DNA from: Treponema sp.
GTDB taxonomy: Bacteria; Spirochaetota; Spirochaetia; Treponematales; Treponemataceae
DNA length: 43,802 bases
Direction: 5' to 3'
Assembly (NCBI GenBank): GCA_024400915.1
Contig: JAKSLX010000023.1
Span: 1-43,802 of the forward strand
Positions 21,886-29,476 of the stretch are shown here, piece after piece. A model generated the notes under the pieces. The model worked only from the letters and a program-made list of their open reading frames with translations. It had not been told where the DNA came from and ran no database searches. How positions within the stretch are numbered: position 1 is the first letter of the stretch; every line of letters begins with the position of its first letter. Both the position numbers and the translations under genes were made by a program.

Positions 21886-22836
21886 ATGAAAGCAGAAAAA
21901 TTCAAGAGTCCATTTAAAGGCAGAAGCCTCCTCAACTGGATTGATTGGACACCGGAAGAAATCAACCAGATTCTTGACTATGCTTTTCTTGTAAAAAAGC
22001 AGTCCCACAAGGGTGAAGTTCACCAGAGATTCCTAGGCAAGACTATTGCCCTTATTTTTGAAAAACGCTCTACCCGTACCCGTTCTTCTTTTGAAACAGC
22101 ATTTGGAGAAGAAGGCGGCCATCCTGTATTCATGTCTACGGACGACATTCAGCTTGGAGAAAAGGAAAGCGTAAAGGATACTGCACGCGTTCTCGGAAGA
22201 ATGTTCAGCGCCATTGAATTCCGCGGCTTCAAGCAGAAGCATGTTGAAGAACTTGCAGAATATTCTGGTATTCCTGTAATCAACGGACTTACAGATGACT
22301 TTCACCCTACACAGGTACTGGCAGACATCATGACCCTCAAGGAACACTTTGGTCACCTTAAGGGGCTCACCCTCTGCTTCTGCGGTGACGGACGCAACAA
22401 CATGGCCCGTTCCCTCATGCTCATCTGCTCAAAATTCGGCATCAACTTCTCTGTTTTTGCCCCGAAAGAACTTTCTCCGGATGCAGAAATCATCAAAATC
22501 TGCACTCCATTTGCGGAACAGTCGGGAGCCAAGATTACCGTCTCAGATGAAATTTCAGTTGTCAAAAACGCAGATGCGCTTTATACTGATGTATGGGTTT
22601 CAATGGGGGAAGAAGCATTAAAGGAAGAACGCATTAAACTTCTCCAGCCATACCAGGTAAACAAGGAATTGATGGCTGCTACGGGAAAACCTGATACCAT
22701 TTTCTTGCACTGTCTCCCTGCCGTTAAGGAACAGGAAGTTACAGAAGAAGTTTTTGAAAGCGAAGCAAGCAAAGTTTGGGATGAGGCAGAAAACCGCAAG
22801 CACACGATTAAGGCAATTATGCTCGCCCTTGTATAA
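21886..22836 (+). CDS. argF: Ornithine carbamoyltransferase
   Basis: Transfers the carbamoyl group of carbamoyl phosphate to ornithine, giving citrulline. It acts in arginine synthesis, or in reverse in the arginine deiminase pathway. The 316-residue protein has the carbamoyl-phosphate motif STRTR (about residues 61-65), HPTQVLAD (about 143-150), the ornithine-side SMGEE and HCLPA (about 275-279). Length is normal. AGAGG precedes the ATG. ArgR-like boxes in the promoter favour an arginine-regulated role. No other arc or arg gene is next to it, so biosynthetic and catabolic roles cannot be separated here. Confidence 0.95.
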   Translation: MKAEKFKSPFKGRSLLNWIDWTPEEINQILDYAFLVKKQSHKGEVHQRFLGKTIALIFEKRSTRTRSSFETAFGEEGGHPVFMSTDDIQLGEKESVKDTARVLGRMFSAIEFRGFKQKHVEELAEYSGIPVINGLTDDFHPTQVLADIMTLKEHFGHLKGLTLCFCGDGRNNMARSLMLICSKFGINFSVFAPKELSPDAEIIKICTPFAEQSGAKITVSDEISVVKNADALYTDVWVSMGEEALKEERIKLLQPYQVNKELMAATGKPDTIFLHCLPAVKEQEVTEEVFESEASKVWDEAENRKHTIKAIMLALV

Positions 22837-22872
22837 TACCCTGAGATAATGGAAACACCAAGGAAGGAATTT

Positions 22873-23316
22873 ATGAAGAAATTATTATTGGCTTTTGCAT
22901 TTGCCGCAGCAATGGTATTCTCTGCAGCAGCTGAAGAATCTGCCAAGGAAAGCACACCCCGCGTATGGGATCACGGTGACAACATCTCGTCAATTACATA
23001 CCAGAATGTTCGCTTCCATAAAATCTACGATTCACAGGACGCTTACGTAGTTCTTTACGAAAAGCAGGGCGTTAAGATTGGAACAGCAGTTATTCCTAAG
23101 AAGTGGACAAAAAATACAGAAGGTCACAGAAAGCTTCTGTTCCGCAATGCACCAGCTAAGATCGGTTCATATCTTACAATCATCAAGAAGGACGGAGAAT
23201 TCCAGAAGGTTCTCGTAACAGTTCCTTCAAACCGTTTTAACCCAATCTGGGCAATGGCTCCAGCTAACATGGAAGTAAACGGTTCAGATGCTGATACATT
23301 TGAAATCGAACTTTAA
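22873..23316 (+). CDS. Small exported protein of unknown function
   Basis: A 147-residue protein with a signal peptide (MKKLLLAFAFAAAMVFSAAA-E). The mature protein is beta-rich and basic (ITYQNVRFHKIYDSQDAYVVLYEKQGVKIGTAVIPKKWTK...KLLFRNAPAKIGSYLTIIKKDGEFQKVLVTVPSNRFNPIWAMAP). GGAAGG is spaced 7 bp from the ATG at 22873, which is followed by the signal peptide, so the in-frame ATG at 22849 is not used. It lies 36 bp after argF with no promoter seen, so it may be read through from it, and ends at a strong terminator. I recognise no homologue. Its codon use is like that of highly expressed genes nearby, so it may be abundant. Confidence 0.8.
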   Translation: MKKLLLAFAFAAAMVFSAAAEESAKESTPRVWDHGDNISSITYQNVRFHKIYDSQDAYVVLYEKQGVKIGTAVIPKKWTKNTEGHRKLLFRNAPAKIGSYLTIIKKDGEFQKVLVTVPSNRFNPIWAMAPANMEVNGSDADTFEIEL

Positions 23317-23345
23317 TTGAATTGACGGAATAGTTCCGCTTTACG

Positions 23346-23379
23346 AAAACTCCAGTTGCCAGGCTGGAGTTTTTTTTTT
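23346..23379 (+). terminator. Rho-independent terminator
   Basis: AACTCCAG/CTGGAGTT stem with an 8-base loop followed by a run of T's, after the small exported protein gene. Confidence 0.9.
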
Positions 23380-23443
23380 GACCAACCCCTCCTGTTTGAT
23401 ATTTTTGAGATATATCATTATAATGCCCCGAAAGGACTAGTTT

Positions 23444-24427
23444 ATGATCATTATTTCAGAAAATCAGATTGAAAGTTTCAAGAAATTTCTTGATTCACAC
23501 GCAACCTTCATTATAGCAGGCCACAAGGAACCGGACGGCGACTGCATATCTTCCTGCATGGGGCTTTCCTACATAATTGAAAAGATCGGGAAACCTTACA
23601 TCATGGTCAATGCAGGACCGTTCAAGAGAAACGAAATCAAGGCCTACGCAGACTATTTCAGGAACGACATTCCTTTCATGACTCAGGACGAACGCAACAA
23701 TTGCGGTCTCATCATTACGGACTGTTCGGAAATCCAGCGTCTTGGAGAAATAGACGGAGACCTAAAAGGCTTTGACACATTCATCATAGACCACCACAAG
23801 ACGGCTGATGTTTCAGGAGAAAACAACATCATTGACCCTACCTCCCCTGCTGCAGCATGCCTTGTTCTCCAGCTTTTTGAAGCCATTGCCGGAAAACCTA
23901 CACAGGAACAGGCAAACACAATATTTTTCGGAATCTGTACCGACACCGGATTTTTCCGCTTTCTTACGGACAACAGCGCAGAAGTATTCAGAAGCACTGC
24001 AAGGCTTGTAGAAGCAGGGGCTGACCCTAGAAAAACCTATCAAAAAATGACTAGCGGCAAGCCATGGAGCACAAGAAAGCTCCTTTCCATCATGCTTGAC
24101 CGTGCAGAACGACATTGCAACGGAAAACTTGTTGTTACCTACGAAACAATGGAAGATACCCGTAAATACGGACAGGAAGGAAGAGACAGCGATGCATTCT
24201 ATTCCCTCATGCTGGAAGTTGAAGGGGTTGAGGCAGTCCTTTTCGTCAGGCAGGAGACAGAACATTCCTGTACCCTTGGACTCCGTTCCCGCGAAAAATG
24301 CGATGTCAGCGCAATTGCACAGAAATTCGGCGGTGGCGGTCATAAAAATGCATCTGGGGCAAGTACTGAAGGCAGAGCCGACACACTTATTCCACAGATC
24401 ATCAAGGAATTTTCAAAAGTTCTGTAA
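23444..24427 (+). CDS. nrnA: DHH/DHHA1 phosphoesterase, NrnA-type oligoribonuclease/pAp phosphatase
   Basis: A 327-residue DHH-superfamily enzyme. Members degrade very short RNAs and pAp, and some complete c-di-GMP breakdown by removing pGpG. Motif I is GHKEPDGDCISS (about residues 26-37), the aspartate of DCSE is motif II, DHH (about 116-118) is motif III, and the C-terminal DHHA1 domain has the glycine-rich GGGGHKNASGAS (about 295-306). These are the expected manganese-binding and substrate-binding sites. AAAGGA lies 8-9 bp before the ATG. Since the window also has an HD-GYP protein, an oligoribonuclease role in clearing GMP-type products fits, but this is inference. Confidence 0.9.
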   Translation: MIIISENQIESFKKFLDSHATFIIAGHKEPDGDCISSCMGLSYIIEKIGKPYIMVNAGPFKRNEIKAYADYFRNDIPFMTQDERNNCGLIITDCSEIQRLGEIDGDLKGFDTFIIDHHKTADVSGENNIIDPTSPAAACLVLQLFEAIAGKPTQEQANTIFFGICTDTGFFRFLTDNSAEVFRSTARLVEAGADPRKTYQKMTSGKPWSTRKLLSIMLDRAERHCNGKLVVTYETMEDTRKYGQEGRDSDAFYSLMLEVEGVEAVLFVRQETEHSCTLGLRSREKCDVSAIAQKFGGGGHKNASGASTEGRADTLIPQIIKEFSKVL

Positions 24428-24460
24428 GATAATTACAGAACCAGTTAGTTTTTTACAGAA
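24420..24460. promoter_or_regulatory. Dyad plus third copy (TTACAGAA) upstream of the sigma-54 promoter
   Basis: TTCTGTAA (24420-24427) and TTACAGAA (24433-24440) form a perfect 8-bp inverted repeat with a 5-base centre. A third TTACAGAA sits at 24453-24460, exactly 20 bp further on. The array lies about 75-115 bp upstream of the predicted start at 24535, a typical position for an enhancer-binding activator. The first pair followed by T's could also act as a weak nrnA terminator. Confidence 0.5.
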
Positions 24461-24508
24461 TTTTCGAAGTTTTTCCATGTTTTCTCCCTTAAAAAGCCTG
24501 TTTTCAGT

Positions 24509-24524
24509 TGGCACAGGGCTTGCA
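24509..24524 (+). promoter_or_regulatory. Sigma-54 (RpoN) promoter
   Basis: TGGCAC-N5-TTGCA matches the -24/-12 consensus at every conserved base. The -12 GC lies such that initiation would fall one or two bases before the ATG at 24536, implying a leaderless or nearly leaderless mRNA. No Shine-Dalgarno is present. Confidence 0.75.
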
Positions 24525-24535
24525 CTGTTTAAGTC

Positions 24536-25450
24536 ATGGAAAACGCAAAGAAAATATGGAAAGACTACGATTCAGGGATAATTTCAGAAAAAGAGGCTGT
24601 AAACCTACTTCTGGAACTTCTCTTTACCCACAAATTTGAGTTCGGATTGGCCGCTTTTGATGACGACACTTTCTCGGATTTCATAGTATTCATGGAAAGC
24701 CGCTTTGGAAAAATACTCAGAAAATACAAGCCTGAATTATGCGACTTCAGGACTTACCTGCACAGCGTAATAAACCTTACTGCCTTCTGGTGGAAGAAAA
24801 AAATTCAGGATTCCAACATCAAGAACTACTGCTGTCAGACCATGTGCCTTGAGGAGAACTTCAACAACATGGAATACTCCACGGAAGAAAAGGACTTTTA
24901 CATAGAGGAGCCTTTAGGGGAGAACCTGATTCCAATTTCACGCCTTGCAAAGGAAATCATGGAAAACCTTAACATACGGGCAGAGAAAAAGAAGCCCATT
25001 ACAGAAAAGCGGGCGCAGGAGATAATAAAAGTCCTTGCTTTGAAATCCTGCAGCAACATTACGGACAACCAGATAAAGATAGCTGCAGAAATAACAGGAA
25101 TGCAGGAAGATGATTTACACCGAATGATCAGGCAGGCAGACGACACACTGAACCTAAAAAGGAATCGGATCTCGGTAATGCTCAACAAACGGAATTTTGC
25201 CTATTTCCAGAGAAAGAGGAAGCTTATAAGGGAAACTAATCTCAAGAACCACTACCCCGACATCTATTGCGGAACAAACATAAAAAAGACCGACATAAAA
25301 TGGAAAAAAGCGACAGAAGCCATTTCTGTGGCAGCACCTACTCTTGTTCCATCAAACAAAACCGTTGCAAAGATCCTGAACATGTCCACCCGAAAGATAA
25401 AGGACATACTTGATGATGCAAAGGAAAACTTTACCGATGAAGCATTGTAA
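24536..25450 (+). CDS. Divergent sigma-70-family-like protein under a sigma-54 promoter
   Basis: A 304-residue protein that I do not recognise as a named gene. Residues about 41-90 (DDDTFSDFIVFMESRFGKILRKYKPELCDFRTYLHSVINLTAFWWKKK) look like sigma region 2 of ECF-type factors (the 'kYdp..gsFrtYL...a.n...ww+kk' pattern). The C-terminus (about 270-298: PSNKTVAKILNMSTRKIKDILDDAKENF) fits a helix-turn-helix like region 4. Between them is a long helical, charged insert (about 95-260) with no known domain, making it larger than typical ECF factors (~180-200). It is soluble. A sigma-54 promoter suggests conditional expression. rdgB and a chemoreceptor follow on the same strand. It could instead be a sigma-derived DNA-binding regulator. 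Confidence 0.7.
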   Translation: MENAKKIWKDYDSGIISEKEAVNLLLELLFTHKFEFGLAAFDDDTFSDFIVFMESRFGKILRKYKPELCDFRTYLHSVINLTAFWWKKKIQDSNIKNYCCQTMCLEENFNNMEYSTEEKDFYIEEPLGENLIPISRLAKEIMENLNIRAEKKKPITEKRAQEIIKVLALKSCSNITDNQIKIAAEITGMQEDDLHRMIRQADDTLNLKRNRISVMLNKRNFAYFQRKRKLIRETNLKNHYPDIYCGTNIKKTDIKWKKATEAISVAAPTLVPSNKTVAKILNMSTRKIKDILDDAKENFTDEAL

Positions 25451-25473
25451 ATCCAGGTAGAGAGTGTTATATT
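25445..25473 (+). promoter_or_regulatory. Promoter of rdgB, -10 seven bp from the ATG
   Basis: TTGTAA (25445-25450), a 17-bp spacer and TATATT (25468-25473), then 7 bp to the ATG at 25481. There is no Shine-Dalgarno. The -35 overlaps the end of the upstream gene. Confidence 0.5.
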
Positions 25474-25480
25474 CAATAAC

Positions 25481-26116
25481 ATGAAGATATATCTTGCCAC
25501 CGGCAATCTGAATAAAAAGCGCGAAGTTCAGGAACTTTTCCCTGAACATACAGTGGTCATCCCTAAAGACGAGGGAATTGAATTCGATCCTGAAGAAACA
25601 GGCACGACTTTCTACGAAAACAGCCTGATCAAAGCAAAGGCACTTTGGGAAATAGTACACTGCCCGGTCCTTGCAGACGACTCAGGAATCTGCGTTGACG
25701 CATTGGACGGAGCACCGGGAATCTATTCTTCCCGTTATGCTGGTCCTGGATTCATGCAGGGAAAGCCAGACGGTAGCAAAACTCCACAGGAAGACCAGAA
25801 CAGGTTCATCATCCAGCAGACAAACGAAGCAATTGAAAAGGGATTCAAGGGAGGCAGAAAAGCCCACTATACCTGTGCAATGGTCCTTTACATGGGGCCT
25901 GACCGTCTTTTTGTCTGCCAGGAAACAATGGAAGGAGAAATTCTTTCGGACATTGCTGATGCCCGCGGAAACGGAGGCTTTGGTTACGATCCACTGTTCT
26001 ATCTTCCAGACCAGGGAAAAACAGCAGCAGAACTTACAGCAGATGAAAAAAATGCCATATCTCACCGTGGCAAGGCAAGCCGCCTCATGAAAAAGCTTGC
26101 AGGAGATCTTATATGA
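25481..26116 (+). CDS. rdgB: XTP/dITP pyrophosphatase (RdgB/HAM1 family)
   Basis: House-cleaning enzyme that hydrolyses non-canonical purine triphosphates (dITP, XTP) to monophosphates. The 211-residue sequence has the N-terminal ATGNLNKKREVQELF, LADDSGICVDALDGAPGIYSSRYAG (about residues 65-89), GFGYDPLFYLP (about 165-175) and the C-terminal SHRGKASRLM, all family signatures. It ends in a 4-bp ATGA overlap with the chemoreceptor gene, so the two are translationally coupled. Confidence 0.95.
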   Translation: MKIYLATGNLNKKREVQELFPEHTVVIPKDEGIEFDPEETGTTFYENSLIKAKALWEIVHCPVLADDSGICVDALDGAPGIYSSRYAGPGFMQGKPDGSKTPQEDQNRFIIQQTNEAIEKGFKGGRKAHYTCAMVLYMGPDRLFVCQETMEGEILSDIADARGNGGFGYDPLFYLPDQGKTAAELTADEKNAISHRGKASRLMKKLAGDLI

Positions 26117-27939
26117 AAATGAAATTCTACCAATCGTACAACTTCAAGATTGTAGGTCTTGTTGTGTTCTTTATCGCTCTGCTTTCAGTCGTTACTACAG
26201 TAGTATCAACCCGTGCCGTAAAGAATACTGCACTCCGCGTATTCAGCGACCAGGGCATGAAAGTTGTAAAAAGAGCACAGTACAAGATAGATCCTGAAAG
26301 ATTTAAAAAGCTTGCTGAATCAATGGACGATTCGGATCCATATTTCGAAGAGCTTTACTCAGAACTTTATCTGATAAAGAATGAATCTACCTGTAAATAT
26401 CTCTATACGATGATTCCTGCAGGAGGAAACAACTTCACTTATGTAGTCGACGGCAGTGCAAGACCTTCGGACACGGAAAACTTCTCCCCTATGGGAACTA
26501 CGGAAGACCTTACAAGCTACGGCAACTACCCTCACATGGTAATGGAAGAAAATGACATCATCGTTTCGGGAATCATGAACCAGAATGGATGGGGATGGGC
26601 GATTACAATCTATGCCCCTATCAGCGACGGTGGAAAGGTCATCGGTTTCGTAGCCTGCGACTTTGACACCGGCAATGTAATGAGGATTCTCAATCAGGCA
26701 AAATTCCTCATGATTGTCTGCTGCTCAATAGTATCAATCGCCTGTATCGTCTTCCTTTTCCTCTACATCTCAGCCTTCTTCAAGAAACTGGATTATGTTT
26801 CATCAAAGATGGAAGAAATCGCAAAAGGAGAAAGTGACCTTACAGCCCGCCTTAACGTTAAGGGTCGCGGAGAACTTTTCCAGCTCTGCGTCAGGTTCAA
26901 CAAGCTGATGATCAAGCTCCAGACCATGATAACAACGGAGAAAAAGACCGTAACCTCACTTACCTCAAACTCAGAGGAACTCAAGGAACAGAATCAGCAG
27001 ACCCTCCTCCTCATTGATGAGGCAAACACTTCAATAAATGAAATCTACTCACAGGCAGAAAACCAGAACAATCTTACAGCAGACGCCACCCAGACCATCG
27101 AAAATTTCATTGAATCGGTAATAAGCCTTGACGAAAAGGCACAGAACCAGATTACTGCAATCAAGAAATCACAGAATTCAGTCGCCCAGATAGCAGCCAA
27201 TGCCAATGAAGTTGACAGCCAGATAAGACATATCATCGATGAATACGCAAATATCGTTGCAAAATCTCAGAGCGGAAAGCAGCGCCAGGTTGAAGTCACA
27301 GAAAAGATCAACGTAATCCAGGAATTTGCAAAGAAACTTGAAGAAGCAAACAAAATCATTACGGAAATTTCTTCACAGACCAACCTTTTGGCAATGAATG
27401 CAGCCATCGAAGCAGCCCATGCCGGAACTGCAGGACAAGGCTTCAGCGTTGTTGCCAATGAAATCAGAACCCTTGCTGAAAATTCAGCCGCACAGACAAA
27501 ATCCATCAAGGAAGTTGTCAAGAACATTGAGAATTCAATCAAGGAAATCGTTACCGCATCTACAAATTCTTCAAGATCCTTTGACGAGCTTGAAGCAAGC
27601 ATCAGCACAATGGATGCTTCAATTCAGTCCGTAAAGAACAAGATTGTGGAGCAGAATCAGGAATCTGAAAAAATCAGCGAAATGATGGATCTTTTGGGAA
27701 ATTCTTCCGGTGAAATTTCCGATTCTTCTGCAAAACTCAAGCAGAAAAACGATGTTCTTGAAGAACAGATTTCAAATCTCAAGGCAGAAGCCGATGAAAT
27801 CCTTTCAAAATCAAGGAAAGCCACAGGAAATCTGGACACGATGAAGGAATACGCACACCAGGCCCTCGTAAAATCTGAAGAAAACGTTGACCTTGCAGGT
27901 TCAGTAAAGAAAATCGTGGACAGCTACAAGACGGAATAG
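26113..27939 (+). CDS. Methyl-accepting chemotaxis protein
   Basis: A 608-residue transmembrane chemoreceptor. TM1 is near residues 13-35, followed by a periplasmic sensor of about 155 residues (single-Cache-like by size and by the WGWAITIYAPI...VIGFVACDFD end), TM2 near 194-220, a HAMP region about 220-275 and a long coiled-coil signalling domain. The hairpin tip (EISSQTNLLAMNAAIEAAHAGTAGQGFSVVANEIRTLAENSAAQTKSI, about 416-465) binds CheA/CheW. There is no C-terminal CheR-binding pentapeptide. It overlaps rdgB by 4 bp (ATGA) and is followed by a terminator. The ligand is unknown. Placed just before the flagellin cluster, it fits a motility region. Confidence 0.94.
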   Translation: MKMKFYQSYNFKIVGLVVFFIALLSVVTTVVSTRAVKNTALRVFSDQGMKVVKRAQYKIDPERFKKLAESMDDSDPYFEELYSELYLIKNESTCKYLYTMIPAGGNNFTYVVDGSARPSDTENFSPMGTTEDLTSYGNYPHMVMEENDIIVSGIMNQNGWGWAITIYAPISDGGKVIGFVACDFDTGNVMRILNQAKFLMIVCCSIVSIACIVFLFLYISAFFKKLDYVSSKMEEIAKGESDLTARLNVKGRGELFQLCVRFNKLMIKLQTMITTEKKTVTSLTSNSEELKEQNQQTLLLIDEANTSINEIYSQAENQNNLTADATQTIENFIESVISLDEKAQNQITAIKKSQNSVAQIAANANEVDSQIRHIIDEYANIVAKSQSGKQRQVEVTEKINVIQEFAKKLEEANKIITEISSQTNLLAMNAAIEAAHAGTAGQGFSVVANEIRTLAENSAAQTKSIKEVVKNIENSIKEIVTASTNSSRSFDELEASISTMDASIQSVKNKIVEQNQESEKISEMMDLLGNSSGEISDSSAKLKQKNDVLEEQISNLKAEADEILSKSRKATGNLDTMKEYAHQALVKSEENVDLAGSVKKIVDSYKTE

Positions 27940-27966
27940 TTCACAAAGCAATTTCTGTACAAATAT

Positions 27967-28008
27967 GCCCCCAAACTTGAAGAAAATTTCAGGTTTAGGG
28001 GCTTTTTT
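27967..28008 (+). terminator. Rho-independent terminator after the chemoreceptor gene
   Basis: Long stem of GCCCCCAAACTTGAA with its near-complement TTCAGGTTTAGGGGC, followed by TTTTTT. Confidence 0.85.
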
Positions 28009-28051
28009 ATGCTTTTTCAAAAAAAAAATTAAAAAAATGCAAAAAAAACAT

Positions 28052-28079
28052 TAAAGTTTTTCAGTGTTCCTGCCGAAAA
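28052..28079 (+). promoter_or_regulatory. Sigma-28 (FliA) promoter of flaB1
   Basis: TAAA (28052-28055), a 16-bp spacer and GCCGAAAA (28072-28079), against the consensus TAAA-N15-GCCGATAA. It is 155 bp before the flagellin ATG. Confidence 0.75.
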
Positions 28080-28139
28080 TCTAGGATGAGGAACCATGGC
28101 TGTTCAACTTCGTAGAAGATAGCAGTCAGGGGAATCAAC

Positions 28140-28186
28140 GTAAAAGATTGCAGATGTAGCCTTGTAATACAGATGTAATCTTTTAC
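28140..28186 (+). other. flaB1 leader stem-loop 1
   Basis: GTAAAAGATT (28140-28149) and AATCTTTTAC (28177-28186) form a perfect 10-bp stem. The 27-base loop contains CAGATGTA, which recurs at the base of the 3' arm. Confidence 0.65.
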
Positions 28187-28190
28187 ACAC

Positions 28191-28210
28191 TGGTCAAAAG
28201 GATTTGACCA
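28191..28210 (+). promoter_or_regulatory. flaB1 leader stem-loop 2 with an AGGA loop (candidate CsrA site)
   Basis: TGGTCAAA (28191-28198) and TTTGACCA (28203-28210) form a perfect 8-bp stem with loop AGGA. CsrA binds A(N)GGA in hairpin loops, often paired with a second site at the Shine-Dalgarno. Here the Shine-Dalgarno CGGAGGA follows 11 bp later. csrA and fliW lie at 38126-38784. Confidence 0.6.
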
Positions 28211-28234
28211 TTTATATCCACGGAGGAACAAACT

Positions 28235-29095
28235 ATGGTAATCAACCACAACATGTCCGCAATGTTTTCCAATCGTCAGTTGGGAGTAACACAGCTCGCT
28301 AACACAAAAGATATGGAAAAACTCTCTTCAGGAGAAAAAATCAATCGCGCAGGTGACGACGCTTCAGGACTCGCAGTTTCTGAAAAGATGCGCTCACAGA
28401 TCCGCGGTTTGAACCAGGCTTCAAGAAACGCAGCTAACGGTATCAGCTTCATCCAGACAACAGAAGGCTACCTTCAGGAAACAACTGACATCGTACAGCG
28501 CATCCGCGAACTTGCAGTACAGTCTTCTAACGGTATCTACTCAGACGAAGACCGCATGCAGATTCAGGTTGAAGTTTCTTCCCTCATTGCAGAAGTTGAC
28601 CGCATTGCATCTTGCGCTCAGTTCAACGGAATGAACATGCTTACAGGCCGTTTTGCACAGCCAACTGGTGAAAACACAGTTACAGCTTCTATGTGGCTCC
28701 ACATCGGTGCTAACATGGATCAGAGAACACAGGTATTCATCGGAACAATGTCTGCTGCAGCTCTCGGTCTTCGCGAAGTTGGAACTGAAACAATCATGTC
28801 AATTGCGGAACCTGATCTTGCCAACCAGTCAATCGGAACACTTGACGAAGCTCTCAAGGCTATCAACAAGCAGCGTGCTGACCTCGGTGCATACCAGAAC
28901 CGTCTTGAATTCACTGTAAAGGGACTTGACATTGCCGCAGAAAATCTCCAGGCATCAGAATCAAGAATCCGCGATACAGACATGGCATCACAGATGGTAG
29001 AGTTCACAAAGAACCAGGTACTCTCTCAGGCTGGAACAGCTATGCTTGCACAGGCTAACGCTCAGTCACAGAGTGTCTTGTCTTTGCTCCAGTAG
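28235..29095 (+). CDS. flaB1: Flagellin FlaB1 (periplasmic flagellar filament core)
   Basis: Core filament protein of spirochaete periplasmic flagella, 286 residues. The D0/D1 termini are conserved (MVINHNMSAMFSNRQLGVTQLANTKDMEKLSSGEKINRAGDDASGLAVSEKMRSQIRGLNQA; C-terminal IRDTDMASQMVEFTKNQVLSQAGTAMLAQANAQSQSVLSLLQ). There is only a short central segment and no signal peptide, as expected for type III export. The Shine-Dalgarno GGAGGA lies 7-8 bp before the ATG. Cys127 (RIASCAQFN) replaces the Gln found in the second flagellin. It has its own sigma-28 promoter and a 155-nt structured leader. The paralogue is at 29477-30331. The '1' in the symbol is only an order label. Confidence 0.95.
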   Translation: MVINHNMSAMFSNRQLGVTQLANTKDMEKLSSGEKINRAGDDASGLAVSEKMRSQIRGLNQASRNAANGISFIQTTEGYLQETTDIVQRIRELAVQSSNGIYSDEDRMQIQVEVSSLIAEVDRIASCAQFNGMNMLTGRFAQPTGENTVTASMWLHIGANMDQRTQVFIGTMSAAALGLREVGTETIMSIAEPDLANQSIGTLDEALKAINKQRADLGAYQNRLEFTVKGLDIAAENLQASESRIRDTDMASQMVEFTKNQVLSQAGTAMLAQANAQSQSVLSLLQ

Positions 29096-29116
29096 TGTGT
29101 TATACTAGATAGTGAA

Positions 29117-29147
29117 GGACTCAGGATTTATTCCTGAGCCCTTTGCT
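29117..29147 (+). terminator. Hairpin after flaB1, probable terminator
   Basis: CTCAGGA/TCCTGAG stem with a short loop, followed by CCCTTTGCTT. The T-tract is poor, so some read-through to the second flagellin is likely. Confidence 0.55.
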
Positions 29148-29476
29148 TGATTGACCGGTAGAATTGCTCTACTCTTTTGATTTCTATCATCCTACTCCCG
29201 ATCAATTGCGCTTGCCATGGTTTTTAGACATGGCTTTTGGTTTTTCCCGGATAACACCCGGAAAGAACAGTTCTTTGAAATCTATAGTTTTCTATGTTTT
29301 TGTTTGTGACAGCATAGACGGTTATTTAAGTTATGATACAAGGCTCAACATAAGTAACGGTTCCTGCTGTAAACGGGACTAAAACCTCTGCTGGGGGCGC
29401 AACAACCGGCAGATGCCCTTACAGACAGGCATAAATGCATGATGCATTATGTTCACAATTCATGGAGGACTATACT
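29148..29476 (+). other. Long structured leader/intergenic region before flaB2, no gene
   Basis: About 330 bp without a credible gene (a 72-codon frame lacks a Shine-Dalgarno). Visible structures are CCATG/CATGG (about 29214-29233), the palindrome AAAGAACAGTTCTTT, GTTCC/GGGAC, and a stem CTGCTGG/CCGGCAG (about 29389-29414) whose loop GGGC can pair with GCCC just downstream, an H-type pseudoknot. ATGCC/GGCAT would compete with it. AATGCATGATGCATT follows, then the Shine-Dalgarno GGAGGA. No clear sigma-28 promoter was found. Confidence 0.5.

Noticed and set aside
29164..29382. 72-codon open frame in the flaB2 leader
   Set aside because: No Shine-Dalgarno, composition unlike a protein, and it overlaps palindromic structures. 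It is better read as leader RNA.
29340..29420. Known c-di-GMP (GEMM) riboswitch in the flaB2 leader
   Set aside because: The conserved GEMM blocks could not be aligned convincingly. It is reported only as an unclassified structured leader.
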